A DNA stretch of 64,000 nt from positions 2,666,001 through 2,730,000 of the forward strand of contig NZ_CP103288.1 of NCBI RefSeq assembly GCF_024758005.1, in the 5' to 3' direction. The translations under genes and the position numbers were made by a program. Positions 48,105 through 57,869 of this stretch are shown one piece after another. The DNA is from Pseudarthrobacter sp. NS4. Lineage in GTDB: Bacteria; Actinomycetota; Actinomycetes; Actinomycetales; Micrococcaceae. The notes below the pieces were generated by a model that searched no databases, was not told the DNA's origin, and saw nothing but the letters and a program-made list of their open reading frames with translations. The stretch's first letter is position 1; each line of letters starts with the position of its first letter.

Positions 48105-49073
48105 CTAACCCACCTCCGCCAGCTGGCCTCGGAAGGCCCGGCGGTAGGACTGCGGGCTGGTGTCGAGGACCTTGGCAAAGTGGTGCCGCAGCAGGACCGG
48201 GTGCCCGAAGCCGGCTTCCCTGGCCACCTCATCAATGTTCAGGTCCGTGGATTCGAGCAGCTCCTGGGCGCGAAGCACACGCTGCGAATTGAGCCAGGCA
48301 GCCGGAGTGGCGCCTGTCTCCGAACGGAACCGCCTGGCAAACGTCCTGGCGGACATGTGCACGCGGGCCGCCAGTTCGTTCACCGTGTGCTCACGGTCCA
48401 GGTTCTGAACCATCCAGCGCAGCAGTTCCTCCATCGGAGCAGAGCCGCAGGTGGGCATTGGACGGTCGATAAACTGGGCCTGCCCCCCGTCGCGGTGCGG
48501 CGGGACCACCATATCCCGTGCGATTGCGGCAGCCACATGCGCGCCCAGTTCCACGCGCACCAGATGGAGGCAGGCGTCGATGCCCGCGGCAGTTCCCGCC
48601 GAAGAAATGAGGGTGCCATCCTGCACGTAAAGGACGTTTTCATCCACCTGGACGTCCGGATAGGTTACGGCCAGCTCGTTTGAGTAGTGCCAATGGGTAG
48701 TGCAGCGACGACCAGCCAGCAGGCCGGCACGGGCCAGCGCGAAGACTCCCGAGCAGATGGACATCACCCACGCTCCCCTGGCATGGGCAGCCTGAAGGGA
48801 TTCAAGCAATGACTCCGGCAGTTCCTGGTCCCGGCCGAAGGGCGCCATGATGACCAAGTCGGCGTCTTTGGTGGCGTCCAGCCCCAGGCTGACGTTCATC
48901 GACAGCCCGGACTTCAGCTGGACGTCGCCCGGGTCAGGTGTGCACACACGGAAATCAAAGGCGGGGACACCCGTGCCCCGCTCGGACCGGTCAATTCCGA
49001 ACACCTCACAGGCGGTCCCGAACTCGAAGATCGAGAAGTTGGGCACCACGATCACGGCTACTGTTTTCAGCAT
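48105..49073 (-). CDS. DJ-1/PfpI-domain AraC-type transcription regulator (GATase1-like)
   Basis: A 322-residue regulator. Residues 1-190 form a DJ-1/PfpI (GATase1-like) domain with the nucleophile-elbow Cys in SICSG (107-109); residues about 225-322 carry two AraC-family helix-turn-helix motifs (HTVNELAARVHMSARTFARR and DLNIDEVAREAGFGHPVLLR). Such proteins often respond to small molecules and regulate adjacent genes. The ATG at 49073 is chosen over an acidic upstream extension that lies in the divergent intergenic space. Confidence 0.9.
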   Translation of the reverse strand: MLKTVAVIVVPNFSIFEFGTACEVFGIDRSERGTGVPAFDFRVCTPDPGDVQLKSGLSMNVSLGLDATKDADLVIMAPFGRDQELPESLLESLQAAHARGAWVMSICSGVFALARAGLLAGRRCTTHWHYSNELAVTYPDVQVDENVLYVQDGTLISSAGTAAGIDACLHLVRVELGAHVAAAIARDMVVPPHRDGGQAQFIDRPMPTCGSAPMEELLRWMVQNLDREHTVNELAARVHMSARTFARRFRSETGATPAAWLNSQRVLRAQELLESTDLNIDEVAREAGFGHPVLLRHHFAKVLDTSPQSYRRAFRGQLAEVG

Positions 49074-49082
49074 GCTTCCATT

Positions 49083-49119
49083 GTGGCAGGAATTATAGCT
49101 TTTTGGGCATTTCTGCCAC
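49083..49119. promoter_or_regulatory. Inverted repeat in the divergent regulator promoter region
   Basis: GTGGCAG (49083-49089) and CTGCCAC (49113-49119) are perfect inverted 7-mers separated by 23 A/T-richer bases, between the DJ-1/AraC regulator gene and the divergent small-membrane-protein gene. This is a candidate autoregulatory operator. No DNase footprint or homologous site is known to me. Confidence 0.35.
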
Positions 49120-49154
49120 TGTTTAAATAGCCCTGCCAGGAGAAGCATGGAGTC

Positions 49155-49322
49155 ATGGAAATCTTCGCAACCATCATCGTCATCCTGCTCCTCCTCATCG
49201 GTGCCGCCACCATCGCAGCACTCCTCCGGGACGGACGCGGGCACACACCCCGCGTCGATTCGCACCAGGACTGGTCCGCCCTGGACCTTCCCAGCACCAA
49301 CTACACCCTCCGCATTTTCTAG
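49155..49322 (+). CDS. Small single-pass membrane protein, 55 residues
   Basis: Not assigned to a family. ATG EIFATIIVILLLLIGAATIA forms a strong N-terminal membrane helix (about 4-23), then a basic turn RDGRGH and a polar tail DWSALDLPSTNYTLRIF. It lies between the divergent regulator gene and hrpA, 68 bases before the hrpA start. The clean hydrophobic helix with charged flanks and conserved-looking tail argue for a real gene. Function cannot be inferred. Confidence 0.62.
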   Translation: MEIFATIIVILLLLIGAATIAALLRDGRGHTPRVDSHQDWSALDLPSTNYTLRIF

Positions 49323-49390
49323 GAACGCAAGGAACGCCGCAGGCAGTCGAACGGGGGTGCCGGCCCAGCCACAGTAGACTGTCTGCAGCC

Positions 49391-52300
49391 ATGACTTTTC
49401 ATATTTCCTATCCCGCCGAGCTGCCGGTCTCCGAGCGCCGCGAGGACCTGATGGCCGCCATTGCCGCTAATCAGGTGACCATCATCGCCGGCGAGACCGG
49501 CTCCGGAAAGACCACCCAGATTCCTAAGATGTGCCTGGAACTTGGCCTGGGCGAGAATGGCCTGATCGGGCACACCCAGCCCCGCCGGCTTGCAGCGCGC
49601 ACGGTTGCCGAGCGCATTGCCGAAGAACTCGGCGTCGAAATCGGCCAGGAAGTAGGCTTCCAGGTCCGCTTCACCGGCGAGGTCAGCCGCGCCACCAAAG
49701 TGAAACTGATGACCGACGGCATTCTGCTGGCCGAGATCCAGCGCGACAAGCTGCTGCGCAAATACAACGCCATCATCATTGACGAAGCCCATGAGCGCAG
49801 CCTCAACATCGACTTCATCCTCGGCTACCTCAAACGGATCCTGCCGCAGCGCCCGGACCTAAAGGTGATCATCACCTCGGCCACCATTGATCCGGAGCGT
49901 TTCGCCAACCACTTCGGAACCCCGGAGGACCCGGCACCCATTATTGAGGTATCGGGCAGGACCTATCCGGTGGAGATCCGCTACCGGCCACTCTCGCAGC
50001 CGAAGACGGACGAGGATGATCCCTCGGACGACGAGCTTGAGGAGGACCGTGACCCGCTGGATGCCGTGTGCGACGCCGTGGACGAACTCGCGGCGGAAGC
50101 CCCCGGCGACATCCTGGTCTTCTTTTCCGGCGAGCGCGAAATCAGGGACGCCGCAGAGGCGCTCCAGGCACGGATCCAGTCCAACCGCAGGCTGGCCGGC
50201 ACCGAAGTACTTCCCCTGTTCGCACGCCTGAGCCTGCAGGAACAGCACAAAGTCTTCCATCCGGGCAACAAACGCCGGATCGTGCTCGCCACCAACGTGG
50301 CGGAAACCTCGCTCACGGTGCCCGGAATCAAGTACGTGATCGACACCGGAACCGCGCGCATCTCCCGGTATTCGCACCGCACCAAGGTCCAACGGCTGCC
50401 CATTGAACGCGTCTCCCAGGCCTCAGCCAACCAGCGCTCGGGGCGCTGCGGCCGTGTTTCCGACGGCATCGCCATCCGCCTCTACTCGGAGGAGGACTTC
50501 GAATCCCGGCCGCGGTTCACGGATCCGGAAATCCTGCGGACCAACCTCGCCGCCGTCATCCTGCAGATGACCGCCATGGGGGTTGCCCGCGGTCCGAAGG
50601 ACGTGGAGAACTTCCCGTTCGTCGAGCCACCGGAAACACGGGCAATCAACGACGGCGTCACGCTCCTCCGCGAACTCGGTGCCCTGGCTGCCGCCCGGCC
50701 CCAGGACGCCGGCCGGAACGCGGAAAGCGACGGGAAAGGCGGCGGCGGGCTCACCGCCGTCGGGCATAAACTCGCTCAACTTCCCGTAGATCCCCGGCTC
50801 GGCCGAATGGTCGTGGAGGCCGGCAAGCGCAACTGCGTCCGTGAAGTCATGATCCTGGCCGCGGCACTCACCATCCAGGACCCCCGTGAGCGGCCCACTG
50901 ACAAGCAGCAGCTTGCAGCGGAAAAGCACAACCGCTTCAAGGACGAGAACTCGGACTTCACCGGATACCTGAACTTGTGGAACTACCTGCAGGAAAAGCA
51001 GCAGGAGTTGTCCTCATCGGCGTTCCGCCGCCTGTGCCGCAGCGAATTCATCAACTACCTGCGGGTGCGGGAGTGGCAGGATCTGTTCGCCCAGCTGCGC
51101 CAGCTGGCCCGCCCGTTGGGCATCAGCCTGGACAATAAGCGCGTTGCCGATCCTGTCGGCAACCACGACGGAATCCACATCAGCCTGCTGTCCGGGCTCC
51201 TCAGCCACATTGGCATCCTGGACGAGCGCAAGCGCGAATACGCCGGCGCCCGCGGCAGCCGCTTCGCCATCTTCCCCGGCTCGGCATTGTTCAAGAAGTC
51301 CCCCACTTTTGTGATGGCAGCGGAACTGGTGGAAACGAGCCGGCTCTGGGCACGGGTGGCAGCCAAATTTGATCCGGCCTGGGCCGAGCAGGTGGCGCCG
51401 GACCTGGTGAAGCGGAGCTACAGCGAGCCGCACTGGTCCACCCGCCAAGGGGCGGTGATGGCCTACGAAAAGGTCACCCTCTACGGCGTGCCCATCATCG
51501 CGCAGCGCCGCATCAACTACGGCAAGGTGGATCCCGCGCTTGCCCGTGAACTTTTCATCAGGCATGCCCTGGTGGAGGGGGACTGGAAGACCCACCACAA
51601 GTTCTTCCACCGTAACCGGGCGCTCCTGCACGAGGTGGAGGAGCTCGAAGCCCGCATGCGCCGCCGGGACCTGCTGGTGGACGATGAGACGCTGTTCGAG
51701 TTCTACGATGCGCGGATCGGTCCGGACGTGGTGTCGGAACGGCACTTTGACAAGTGGTGGAAGGACGCCCGGAAGCAGAACCCGGACCTCCTGGACTACG
51801 ACAAGTCGCTGCTCCTCAGCGATGATGCGGATAGCCTGGACGAGGCCGCCTACCCGAAGACCTGGCTGCACAAGGGCTTCGAGCTGCCGCTTAGCTACGA
51901 GTTCCATCCTGTGGCTCCCGGTTCCCCGCCCAATCCGTCCGACGGCGTCACCGTGGAAGTGCCCGTGCTGTTCCTCAACCAGCTGGACGATGCCCCTTTC
52001 CGCTGGCTGATCCCCGGCCAGCGCATGGAACTGGTGACCGCCCTGATCAAGTCGCTGCCGAAGCAGGTCCGCAAGAACTTCGTTCCGGCCCCGGACGTCG
52101 CCCGCCAGGCAGTTGCCGTCCTTGAATCCGATTTCGATCCGGCCACTGATGAACTGGAGCCCTCCCTGGAACTGGCCCTCCGGCGGACCCGCGGCGCAAT
52201 CATTCCGCCCGGATCCTGGAACTGGGACGCTGTTCCCCCGCACCTGCGCGTCAGCTTCAAGGTAGTGGACAGCAAGGGGAGGGTCCTCGACGAAGGCAAG

Positions 52301-53377
52301 GACCTTCCCGTGCTGCAGGAACGGCTCGCCCCCGCCACCCGGCGCGCCATCGCCGAATCACTGGGTGCCACCCCCGCCTCGGCCGGCCCCGGCAGCCGGG
52401 CGACCGGAGGCAAGGGAGCCCGTGCTGCCGGCAAGGCGAACGACGGCGGCTCCCCCGAGGTGCGGACGTCCGGCCAGGTGCAGGGAACCTCCTCCGCGGG
52501 CGGCTTCAGGGAGCAGGACGGCCTGACGGAATGGAGCTTCGGCACCATCCAGCGGGAAGTCAGCAACACGGTCAAGGGGCACACCGTCACCGGATATCCG
52601 GCGCTGGTGGACCAGGGGAATTCAGTGTCCCTCCGGGTTTTCCAGAGTCCGGAGGAGCAACTCGACGCGATGCGCGGCGGTGTGATCAGGTTGCTGGCGC
52701 TGCGTGTTCCGGCTCCGGACCGCTATTTCCTGGAGCACCTGAGCAACACCGAGAAACTGACATTCAGCCAGAACCCGCATGGCTCTGTTTCCGCGCTCAT
52801 CGCAGACTGCGCACTGGCGGCGATCGACAAGCTCACTCCCGCAGAGTTGCCCTGGGACCGGAAAGCCTTCGACAGCCTCTACGAGGTGGTGCGGGCGGAA
52901 CTGATCGATACGGTGTTCAGCGTGACGGCAGTGGTGGAACGTATCCTGGCCAGCACCCGCCGCATCGAAAAGCAGCTGAAGGGGACCACCAGCCTGGCCC
53001 TGATCAGCGCGCTCAACGACGTGAAGAGCCAACTGGAACAGCTGGTGTATCCCGGCTTTGTAGCACGCACGGGCTACGCCCAGCTCAGCCAGCTGCCGCG
53101 CTACCTGGCTGCCATCGAGAAGCGGCTGGAACGCCTTCCGGGCAACGTGCAGCGGGATGCCCTCAGCATGGCAGTGGTGCAGCGGCTCGAGGATGACTAT
53201 GACGACGCAGTGTCGGCGCTCCTGCCGGGAAAGCGGGCGGGCCGGGAGTTAACCCAGGTGCGATGGATGATCGAGGAACTCCGCGTGAGCCTCTTCGCCG
53301 TCGAACTCGGCACTGCCTACTCCGTGTCCGAAAAGCGCATCCGCACCGTGCTCAACAAAGCCCTGGCACCGGCCTAG
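49391..53377 (+). CDS. hrpA: ATP-dependent RNA helicase HrpA
   Basis: A 1328-residue DEAH-box RNA helicase. Walker A GETGSGKT (34-41), DEAH (131-134), SAT in TSATID, motif VI QRSGRCGR, then the ratchet, OB-fold and long HrpA-specific C-terminal domains are full length. In E. coli HrpA acts on stalled ribosome/mRNA complexes. A Gly/Ala/Ser/Thr low-complexity stretch at about 990-1045 looks like a disordered linker. ATG at 49391. Confidence 0.96.
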   Translation: MTFHISYPAELPVSERREDLMAAIAANQVTIIAGETGSGKTTQIPKMCLELGLGENGLIGHTQPRRLAARTVAERIAEELGVEIGQEVGFQVRFTGEVSRATKVKLMTDGILLAEIQRDKLLRKYNAIIIDEAHERSLNIDFILGYLKRILPQRPDLKVIITSATIDPERFANHFGTPEDPAPIIEVSGRTYPVEIRYRPLSQPKTDEDDPSDDELEEDRDPLDAVCDAVDELAAEAPGDILVFFSGEREIRDAAEALQARIQSNRRLAGTEVLPLFARLSLQEQHKVFHPGNKRRIVLATNVAETSLTVPGIKYVIDTGTARISRYSHRTKVQRLPIERVSQASANQRSGRCGRVSDGIAIRLYSEEDFESRPRFTDPEILRTNLAAVILQMTAMGVARGPKDVENFPFVEPPETRAINDGVTLLRELGALAAARPQDAGRNAESDGKGGGGLTAVGHKLAQLPVDPRLGRMVVEAGKRNCVREVMILAAALTIQDPRERPTDKQQLAAEKHNRFKDENSDFTGYLNLWNYLQEKQQELSSSAFRRLCRSEFINYLRVREWQDLFAQLRQLARPLGISLDNKRVADPVGNHDGIHISLLSGLLSHIGILDERKREYAGARGSRFAIFPGSALFKKSPTFVMAAELVETSRLWARVAAKFDPAWAEQVAPDLVKRSYSEPHWSTRQGAVMAYEKVTLYGVPIIAQRRINYGKVDPALARELFIRHALVEGDWKTHHKFFHRNRALLHEVEELEARMRRRDLLVDDETLFEFYDARIGPDVVSERHFDKWWKDARKQNPDLLDYDKSLLLSDDADSLDEAAYPKTWLHKGFELPLSYEFHPVAPGSPPNPSDGVTVEVPVLFLNQLDDAPFRWLIPGQRMELVTALIKSLPKQVRKNFVPAPDVARQAVAVLESDFDPATDELEPSLELALRRTRGAIIPPGSWNWDAVPPHLRVSFKVVDSKGRVLDEGKDLPVLQERLAPATRRAIAESLGATPASAGPGSRATGGKGARAAGKANDGGSPEVRTSGQVQGTSSAGGFREQDGLTEWSFGTIQREVSNTVKGHTVTGYPALVDQGNSVSLRVFQSPEEQLDAMRGGVIRLLALRVPAPDRYFLEHLSNTEKLTFSQNPHGSVSALIADCALAAIDKLTPAELPWDRKAFDSLYEVVRAELIDTVFSVTAVVERILASTRRIEKQLKGTTSLALISALNDVKSQLEQLVYPGFVARTGYAQLSQLPRYLAAIEKRLERLPGNVQRDALSMAVVQRLEDDYDDAVSALLPGKRAGRELTQVRWMIEELRVSLFAVELGTAYSVSEKRIRTVLNKALAPA

Positions 53378-53405
53378 CAGTGCTGGGCCGGCAGAAGCGG
53401 CCCGG

Positions 53406-53440
53406 CATGATGTCCCGACGGTTACCGCCGGGACATCATG
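53406..53440. terminator. Bidirectional hairpin between hrpA and the HIT gene
   Basis: A perfect 12-bp stem CATGATGTCCCG (53406-53417) with CGGGACATCATG (53429-53440) around an 11-base loop lies in the 66-base gap between convergent genes. T-runs are absent, so it may act with Rho or as a simple RNA 3' end stabiliser. Confidence 0.6.
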
Positions 53441-53443
53441 AAA

Positions 53444-53872
53444 TTACCCGGCCGGGACGAACCCGCCGTAGCCGGCAGCGCGCAGGCCCTGGCGGAGCTT
53501 CTCGGCGTTCGCATCGAGCACGGCGGGATCCGGATTCTGGTCGGCAGAGGCGAAATTGAAGTCCGCCATGCTCCGCGAGGGCCACACATGCACGTGGAGA
53601 TGGTTGATTTCGTACCCTGCCACAATGAGCCCTGCCCGTGCGGCATCGAAGATGTCCACCTGGACCGCGCCGATCCGGCGGGCCACCTCCATGACCCTCG
53701 CCAGGGTTTCCGGTGATGCGTCGGTCCAGCGGTCCACTTCCTCGGTGGGGACCACCAGGGTGTGGCCGTCAGCAAGGGGGCCTGTGGTGAGGAATGCGGA
53801 CACATCATCTTCCCGCCAGACGAACCGGCCGGGGATCTCCCCGTTGAGGATCCTGGTAAAAAGCGTGCTCAT
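53444..53872 (-). CDS. HIT family protein (histidine triad hydrolase)
   Basis: A 142-residue nucleotide hydrolase or transferase. The histidine triad HLHVHVW is at 91-97. N-terminal FTRILNGEIP and C-terminal LRQGLRAAGY are typical. Its ATG overlaps the stop of the alcohol dehydrogenase gene (ATGA), so it is the last cistron of a coupled operon. The nucleotide substrate is unknown. Confidence 0.93.
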   Translation of the reverse strand: MSTLFTRILNGEIPGRFVWREDDVSAFLTTGPLADGHTLVVPTEEVDRWTDASPETLARVMEVARRIGAVQVDIFDAARAGLIVAGYEINHLHVHVWPSRSMADFNFASADQNPDPAVLDANAEKLRQGLRAAGYGGFVPAG

Positions 53873-55008
53873 GCGTCTGCCTCCTTGGCGGGTGCCTGCA
53901 AAGTGCTGGTGTCCAGCACGAACCGGTATTTCACGTCCCCTGCGACCATCCGGTCGTAGGCCTCATTGAGCTTGTCGGCAGATACCACTTCGATGTCCGC
54001 CACAACGCCATGCTGCGCGCAAAAGTCCAGCATCTCCTGGGTCTCGGAAATTCCGCCGATCAGGGAGCCGGCATAGGCGATCCTGCGCCTGATGAGGGCG
54101 CCGGGGTTCACCGGCGGCATCGCCTCGGAAGGGAGGCCCAGCTGGAACAGCGCACCGTCCACGCGCAGGGTGCGGAACAGCGGGTTCAGGTCGTGGGGAG
54201 CCGCGACGGTATCGATGATCAGGTCGATGGTGCGGTTCGCCGCCACCATCGCAGCCTCGTCACGGGACAGGACCACCTCGTCGGCCCCCAGTTCCAGTGC
54301 GGCAGGCGCCTTGGACTCGGACGTGGTGAAAACCACCACCTTTGCGCCCATGGCTTTGGCGAGCTTAACGGCCATGTGGCCCAGCCCGCCAAGGCCCACC
54401 ACGCCCACCACGTCCCCCTCTTCGACGTCGAAGTGCCGCAGGGGTGAGAACGTGGTGACCCCGGCGCACAGCAGGGGTGCCACCGCCGCCGGGTCAAGCG
54501 ATTCAGGTACCCGAAGCACGTAGCGGTGGTCCACCACGACAGACGACGAGTAGCCACCCTGGGTGATGGCATCCCCGTTCCGGCGGTCCCTGGCACCGTA
54601 GGTGCCGGTCATTCCGCTTTCGCAGTACTGTTCGAGGCCGTCCAGGCAGCTTTCGCACACACGGCAGGAGTCCACCATGCAGCCCACTCCCACGCGGTCG
54701 CCCACCGCGAACCCTGTGACGTTGGAGCCGACGCGGCTGACGGTGCCCACGATTTCGTGGCCGGGAACCAGCGGGTAGGCCTGGCCTCCCCATTCCCCCC
54801 GCGTGGCGTGCACGTCCGAATGGCACAGGCCGCAAAATTCAATGGCGATCTCGACGTCGTCCGCCTTGGGAGTGCGCCGGGCCACTGTCAGCGGCACCAG
54901 CCCGCTGTCGTCGGATACTGCGCCGTAGGCGGCGGCAAGGACTCCGGTATCGGAAGCGGGGGTTACTGGTCTGGCGAGGGGCGGCGGTACGGGACGTCCT
55001 GGGGTCAT
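53869..55008 (-). CDS. Zinc-dependent NAD(P) alcohol dehydrogenase, cinnamyl-alcohol type
   Basis: A 379-residue medium-chain dehydrogenase. The catalytic zinc ligands are Cys in CGLCHSDVHATRGEWG and His in LVPGHEIVG; the structural zinc is held by Cys of CMVDSCRVCESCLDGLEQYC. The cofactor fold has GLGGLGHMAVK. It resembles broad aldehyde reductases such as YahK/AdhC, so a detoxification role is plausible. Its start overlaps the sulfurtransferase stop by four bases (ATGA). Confidence 0.92.
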   Translation of the reverse strand: MTPGRPVPPPLARPVTPASDTGVLAAAYGAVSDDSGLVPLTVARRTPKADDVEIAIEFCGLCHSDVHATRGEWGGQAYPLVPGHEIVGTVSRVGSNVTGFAVGDRVGVGCMVDSCRVCESCLDGLEQYCESGMTGTYGARDRRNGDAITQGGYSSSVVVDHRYVLRVPESLDPAAVAPLLCAGVTTFSPLRHFDVEEGDVVGVVGLGGLGHMAVKLAKAMGAKVVVFTTSESKAPAALELGADEVVLSRDEAAMVAANRTIDLIIDTVAAPHDLNPLFRTLRVDGALFQLGLPSEAMPPVNPGALIRRRIAYAGSLIGGISETQEMLDFCAQHGVVADIEVVSADKLNEAYDRMVAGDVKYRFVLDTSTLQAPAKEADA

Positions 55009-55898
55009 AGTCTGACGCTACCCTCGTGGCCGGCGATGTTTCCACCTGGCGGCGGTCCGCCACCGGCTTCGGCGCCGGTGGCCACGGGCAGTTCCGGGTT
55101 GTTGGACCACTCCGAGAACGAGCCAGGGTACAACGCTGCCCGGAACCCTGCCACCTCCAGGGCGGCCACCTGATGGGCCGCGGTCACACCGGATCCGCAA
55201 TAGACGGCAACCGGAGTACCGTCGCGGACGCCCAGCAGCTCAAACCGTCGCCGCAACTCCCCCTCGGACAGGAAGCGCCCGGCTTTATCGACGTTGTCCG
55301 ACGTCGGTGCGCTCACAGCTCCTGGAATATGGCCGGCACGGGGGTCAACAGGCTCAACTTCGCCCCGGTACCTCTCCCCCGCACGTGCGTCGAGCAAAAG
55401 TCCGCTGTCCGGCCAGGTGGCGGCAGCAGCGGCGTCGAGCACGGGCATGTTTCCATCCGTCAAGGTGACGTCCCCGGGCTCCACCCGGACGTGGCCCGCT
55501 TCGAGAGGCAGGCCTGCCGCGCGCCAGGCAGCCAGGCCGCCGTCGAGCAGGTAAACGTCGGGAAGCCCGGCGTTCCGCAACATCCACCACGCCCTGGCGG
55601 CCGCCATGTTGCCGCTGTCGTCGTAGGCGACCACAACGTCGCCGTTCCTGATCCCCCAGCGCCGCGCTGCAGCCTGGAAATCCGCAGCTTCCGGCAGCGG
55701 GTGCCGGCCCCGCTCCGGAACTGCGGGTGCTGCCAGTTCCGTGGAGAGGTCCACGAAGACTGCCCCCGGCAGGTGCCCGCTGAGGTAATGGTCATGTCCG
55801 TGCGGATCACCCAGGGCCCATCTGACATCCAACAGCACGGTGCGCAGGCCTTCGGCAAGGCGCGTCTTTAGCCCGGCCACGTCCATCAGGGGATCCAT
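55005..55898 (-). CDS. sseA: Sulfurtransferase, tandem rhodanese (SseA-type)
   Basis: A 297-residue protein with two rhodanese domains (about 8-125 and 150-270). The active loop CGSGVTA is in the second domain and resembles 3-mercaptopyruvate sulfurtransferases (CGSGVTA) more than thiosulfate rhodaneses. The N-terminal domain lacks a Cys. A Gly/Pro-rich tail ends it. It is divergent from the Cds1-like gene, consistent with joint sulfur metabolism, and coupled to the ADH gene. Confidence 0.9.
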   Translation of the reverse strand: MDPLMDVAGLKTRLAEGLRTVLLDVRWALGDPHGHDHYLSGHLPGAVFVDLSTELAAPAVPERGRHPLPEAADFQAAARRWGIRNGDVVVAYDDSGNMAAARAWWMLRNAGLPDVYLLDGGLAAWRAAGLPLEAGHVRVEPGDVTLTDGNMPVLDAAAAATWPDSGLLLDARAGERYRGEVEPVDPRAGHIPGAVSAPTSDNVDKAGRFLSEGELRRRFELLGVRDGTPVAVYCGSGVTAAHQVAALEVAGFRAALYPGSFSEWSNNPELPVATGAEAGGGPPPGGNIAGHEGSVRL

Positions 55899-55979
55899 GT
55901 GCGCTCCTTCGTGGCAGTAAACCCAATGGATCCCACTCTAGGCGGATACCCGCACGGGCGCAGGTAGGCTGGTCCGGTG

Positions 55980-57122
55980 ATGATCGAGCGCAGCGGCAAC
56001 GGGCACGGCGGCAACATGGAAGGCGCGGACCGGGCAGGCCGCGAGTGGTCAGACCGGGACTGGGCGGACCAGGCCATCCGCAAGATCAGGGCGGAAAACA
56101 ACCGCTCGGCGGACACCCACCTCTACTCAGTACCGCTGCCGGAGCACTGGGGAGTCCAGCTCTACCTCAAGGATGAATCGACCCACCGTTCGGGCAGCCT
56201 CAAGCACCGGCTGGCGCGCTCGCTGTTCCTCTTCGGCCTGGTCAACGGCTGGATCAGGGCGGACACCACCATCGTGGAGGCTTCCAGCGGAAGCACCGCA
56301 GTGTCGGAAGCCTACTTCGCCCAGCTGTTGGGGCTTCCCTTCATCGCCGTCATGGCCCGAACTACCAGCCAGGAAAAAATCGCCCTCATAGAACAGTTCG
56401 GCGGCTCCTGCCTGCTGGTGGAGCACGCCTCCGATGTCTACGCGGCTGCAGAAGAGGTGGCCGCTACCTGCAACGGCCACTACATGGACCAGTTCACCTA
56501 TGCGGAACGGGCCACGGACTGGCGAGGCAACAACAACATCGCAGAGTCGATTTTCGGCCAGCTCGAATTGGAGGAGCATCCTGTTCCCGACTGGATTGTG
56601 GTGGGTGCCGGCACGGGCGGTACCAGCGCAACCATCGGCCGCTACCTCCGCTACCACAGCCACCCCACCAGGCTGCTGGTAGTGGATCCGGAGAACTCAG
56701 CGTTCTACCCTGGTTGGCTCAAGGGCACGGCCACGCCTCCAGCAGGCCTGCCGTCGCGCGTCGAAGGCATTGGGCGGCCACGGATGGAACCCAGCTTCGT
56801 ACCCTCCGTGATCGACCACATGGTGCAGGTTCCGGACGCCGCATCTGTGGCGGCAATGCGCCACCTTAGGGTCCTGGCAGGCCTCCACGCTGGCCCTTCC
56901 ACCGGCACCAACCTTTGGGGCGTCTGGCAGATCATCGCCCGGATGGTCGACGAGGGCCGGCAAGGCAGCATCGTTTCCCTGATGTGCGACGGCGGCGAAC
57001 GGTACGCCGGAAACTACTACAACCAGGACTGGCTGGCGGCCCAGGGCCTCAACCCGGAGCCGTATGAAGCGGTCATCAGGAAGTTTTTTGATACGGGCCA
57101 ATGGAACCCGGGCGTCGTTTAG
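55980..57122 (+). CDS. PLP-dependent cysteine desulfhydrase-like protein (Cds1 type)
   Basis: A 380-residue fold-type II PLP enzyme. The PLP Lys is Lys75 in SGSLKHRLA, and the substrate loop is [13 protein letters not shown]; the phosphate cup is [15 protein letters not shown]. It belongs to the family containing M. tuberculosis Cds1 (Rv3684), which releases H2S from cysteine, and differs from CysK in its N-terminal extension. The ATG at 55980 is used; a GTG one codon upstream is possible. It is divergent from sseA. Confidence 0.82.
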   Translation: MIERSGNGHGGNMEGADRAGREWSDRDWADQAIRKIRAENNRSADTHLYSVPLPEHWGVQLYLKDESTHRSGSLKHRLARSLFLFGLVNGWIRADTTIVEASSGSTAVSEAYFAQLLGLPFIAVMARTTSQEKIALIEQFGGSCLLVEHASDVYAAAEEVAATCNGHYMDQFTYAERATDWRGNNNIAESIFGQLELEEHPVPDWIVVGAGTGGTSATIGRYLRYHSHPTRLLVVDPENSAFYPGWLKGTATPPAGLPSRVEGIGRPRMEPSFVPSVIDHMVQVPDAASVAAMRHLRVLAGLHAGPSTGTNLWGVWQIIARMVDEGRQGSIVSLMCDGGERYAGNYYNQDWLAAQGLNPEPYEAVIRKFFDTGQWNPGVV

Positions 57123-57775
57123 ACCTCCACCGACTCCCCCGCGGCCAAGTGGCTGTACTCCGTACCGTACTTGGCACCGATCCTGCTGACATGGCCTTCA
57201 ACAATCTTCAGGCCGTTTTCATTGAGGAATCCGTCATGGATCTGGAACGCCCGCGGCGCCCGCACGCCAATGACAAAGTCCACCACTTCAGCGGATTTGC
57301 TCCACGGTGCGTGCAGCGGGACCAGCAGGGTCTTCACGGTGATCCCGTCTGGAATGACGAACGAGTCCCCCGGGTGGTAGACGTTGTCGTCAATGAGGTA
57401 GCCAATGTTCGCCACAACCGGAATTTGCGGATGGATCAGCGCGTGCTGGCCGCCGAAGCTTCGGATCGCGAATCCCGCCACGTCGAAGGACGTACCCGGC
57501 GCCACCGCATTAACGCGGGCCACTGCCTCCGGAGCGTCAGTCCGCATCTGGTCTGCTACACCTGCCGGCGCAAAAAGCTCCAGGTGCGTATTGCTGCGAA
57601 GTGCTTCAAGAACCGCCTCGGTGTCGATATGGTCGGCGTGTTCATGGGTCACCAGCACTGCTTCCGCACCAGCCAGGGCTTCAGCTGCCTCCGAGAAGTT
57701 TCCGGGATCGACCACCAGAACCCGGTTGTCCTTTTCGAGCCGCACACAGGCATGGGTGAATTTTGTCAGCTTCAT
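57119..57775 (-). CDS. MBL-fold metallohydrolase
   Basis: A 218-residue metallo-beta-lactamase-fold enzyme with a HEHADH metal site ([14 protein letters not shown]), GGQHA and HPGDSFVIP. The overall pattern resembles UlaG-type hydrolases. Its stop overlaps the stop of the Cds1-like gene by a few bases on the other strand. Substrate unknown. Confidence 0.87.
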   Translation of the reverse strand: MKLTKFTHACVRLEKDNRVLVVDPGNFSEAAEALAGAEAVLVTHEHADHIDTEAVLEALRSNTHLELFAPAGVADQMRTDAPEAVARVNAVAPGTSFDVAGFAIRSFGGQHALIHPQIPVVANIGYLIDDNVYHPGDSFVIPDGITVKTLLVPLHAPWSKSAEVVDFVIGVRAPRAFQIHDGFLNENGLKIVEGHVSRIGAKYGTEYSHLAAGESVEV

Positions 57776-57869
57776 AGCGCCAGCCTAGGGTCCGGCCGGG
57801 AACGGTGTCCACGGCGCTGCGGCTGGTAATCTGTACTTTTGCCACCATCCCACGGAAGCGAGTTCGTCC

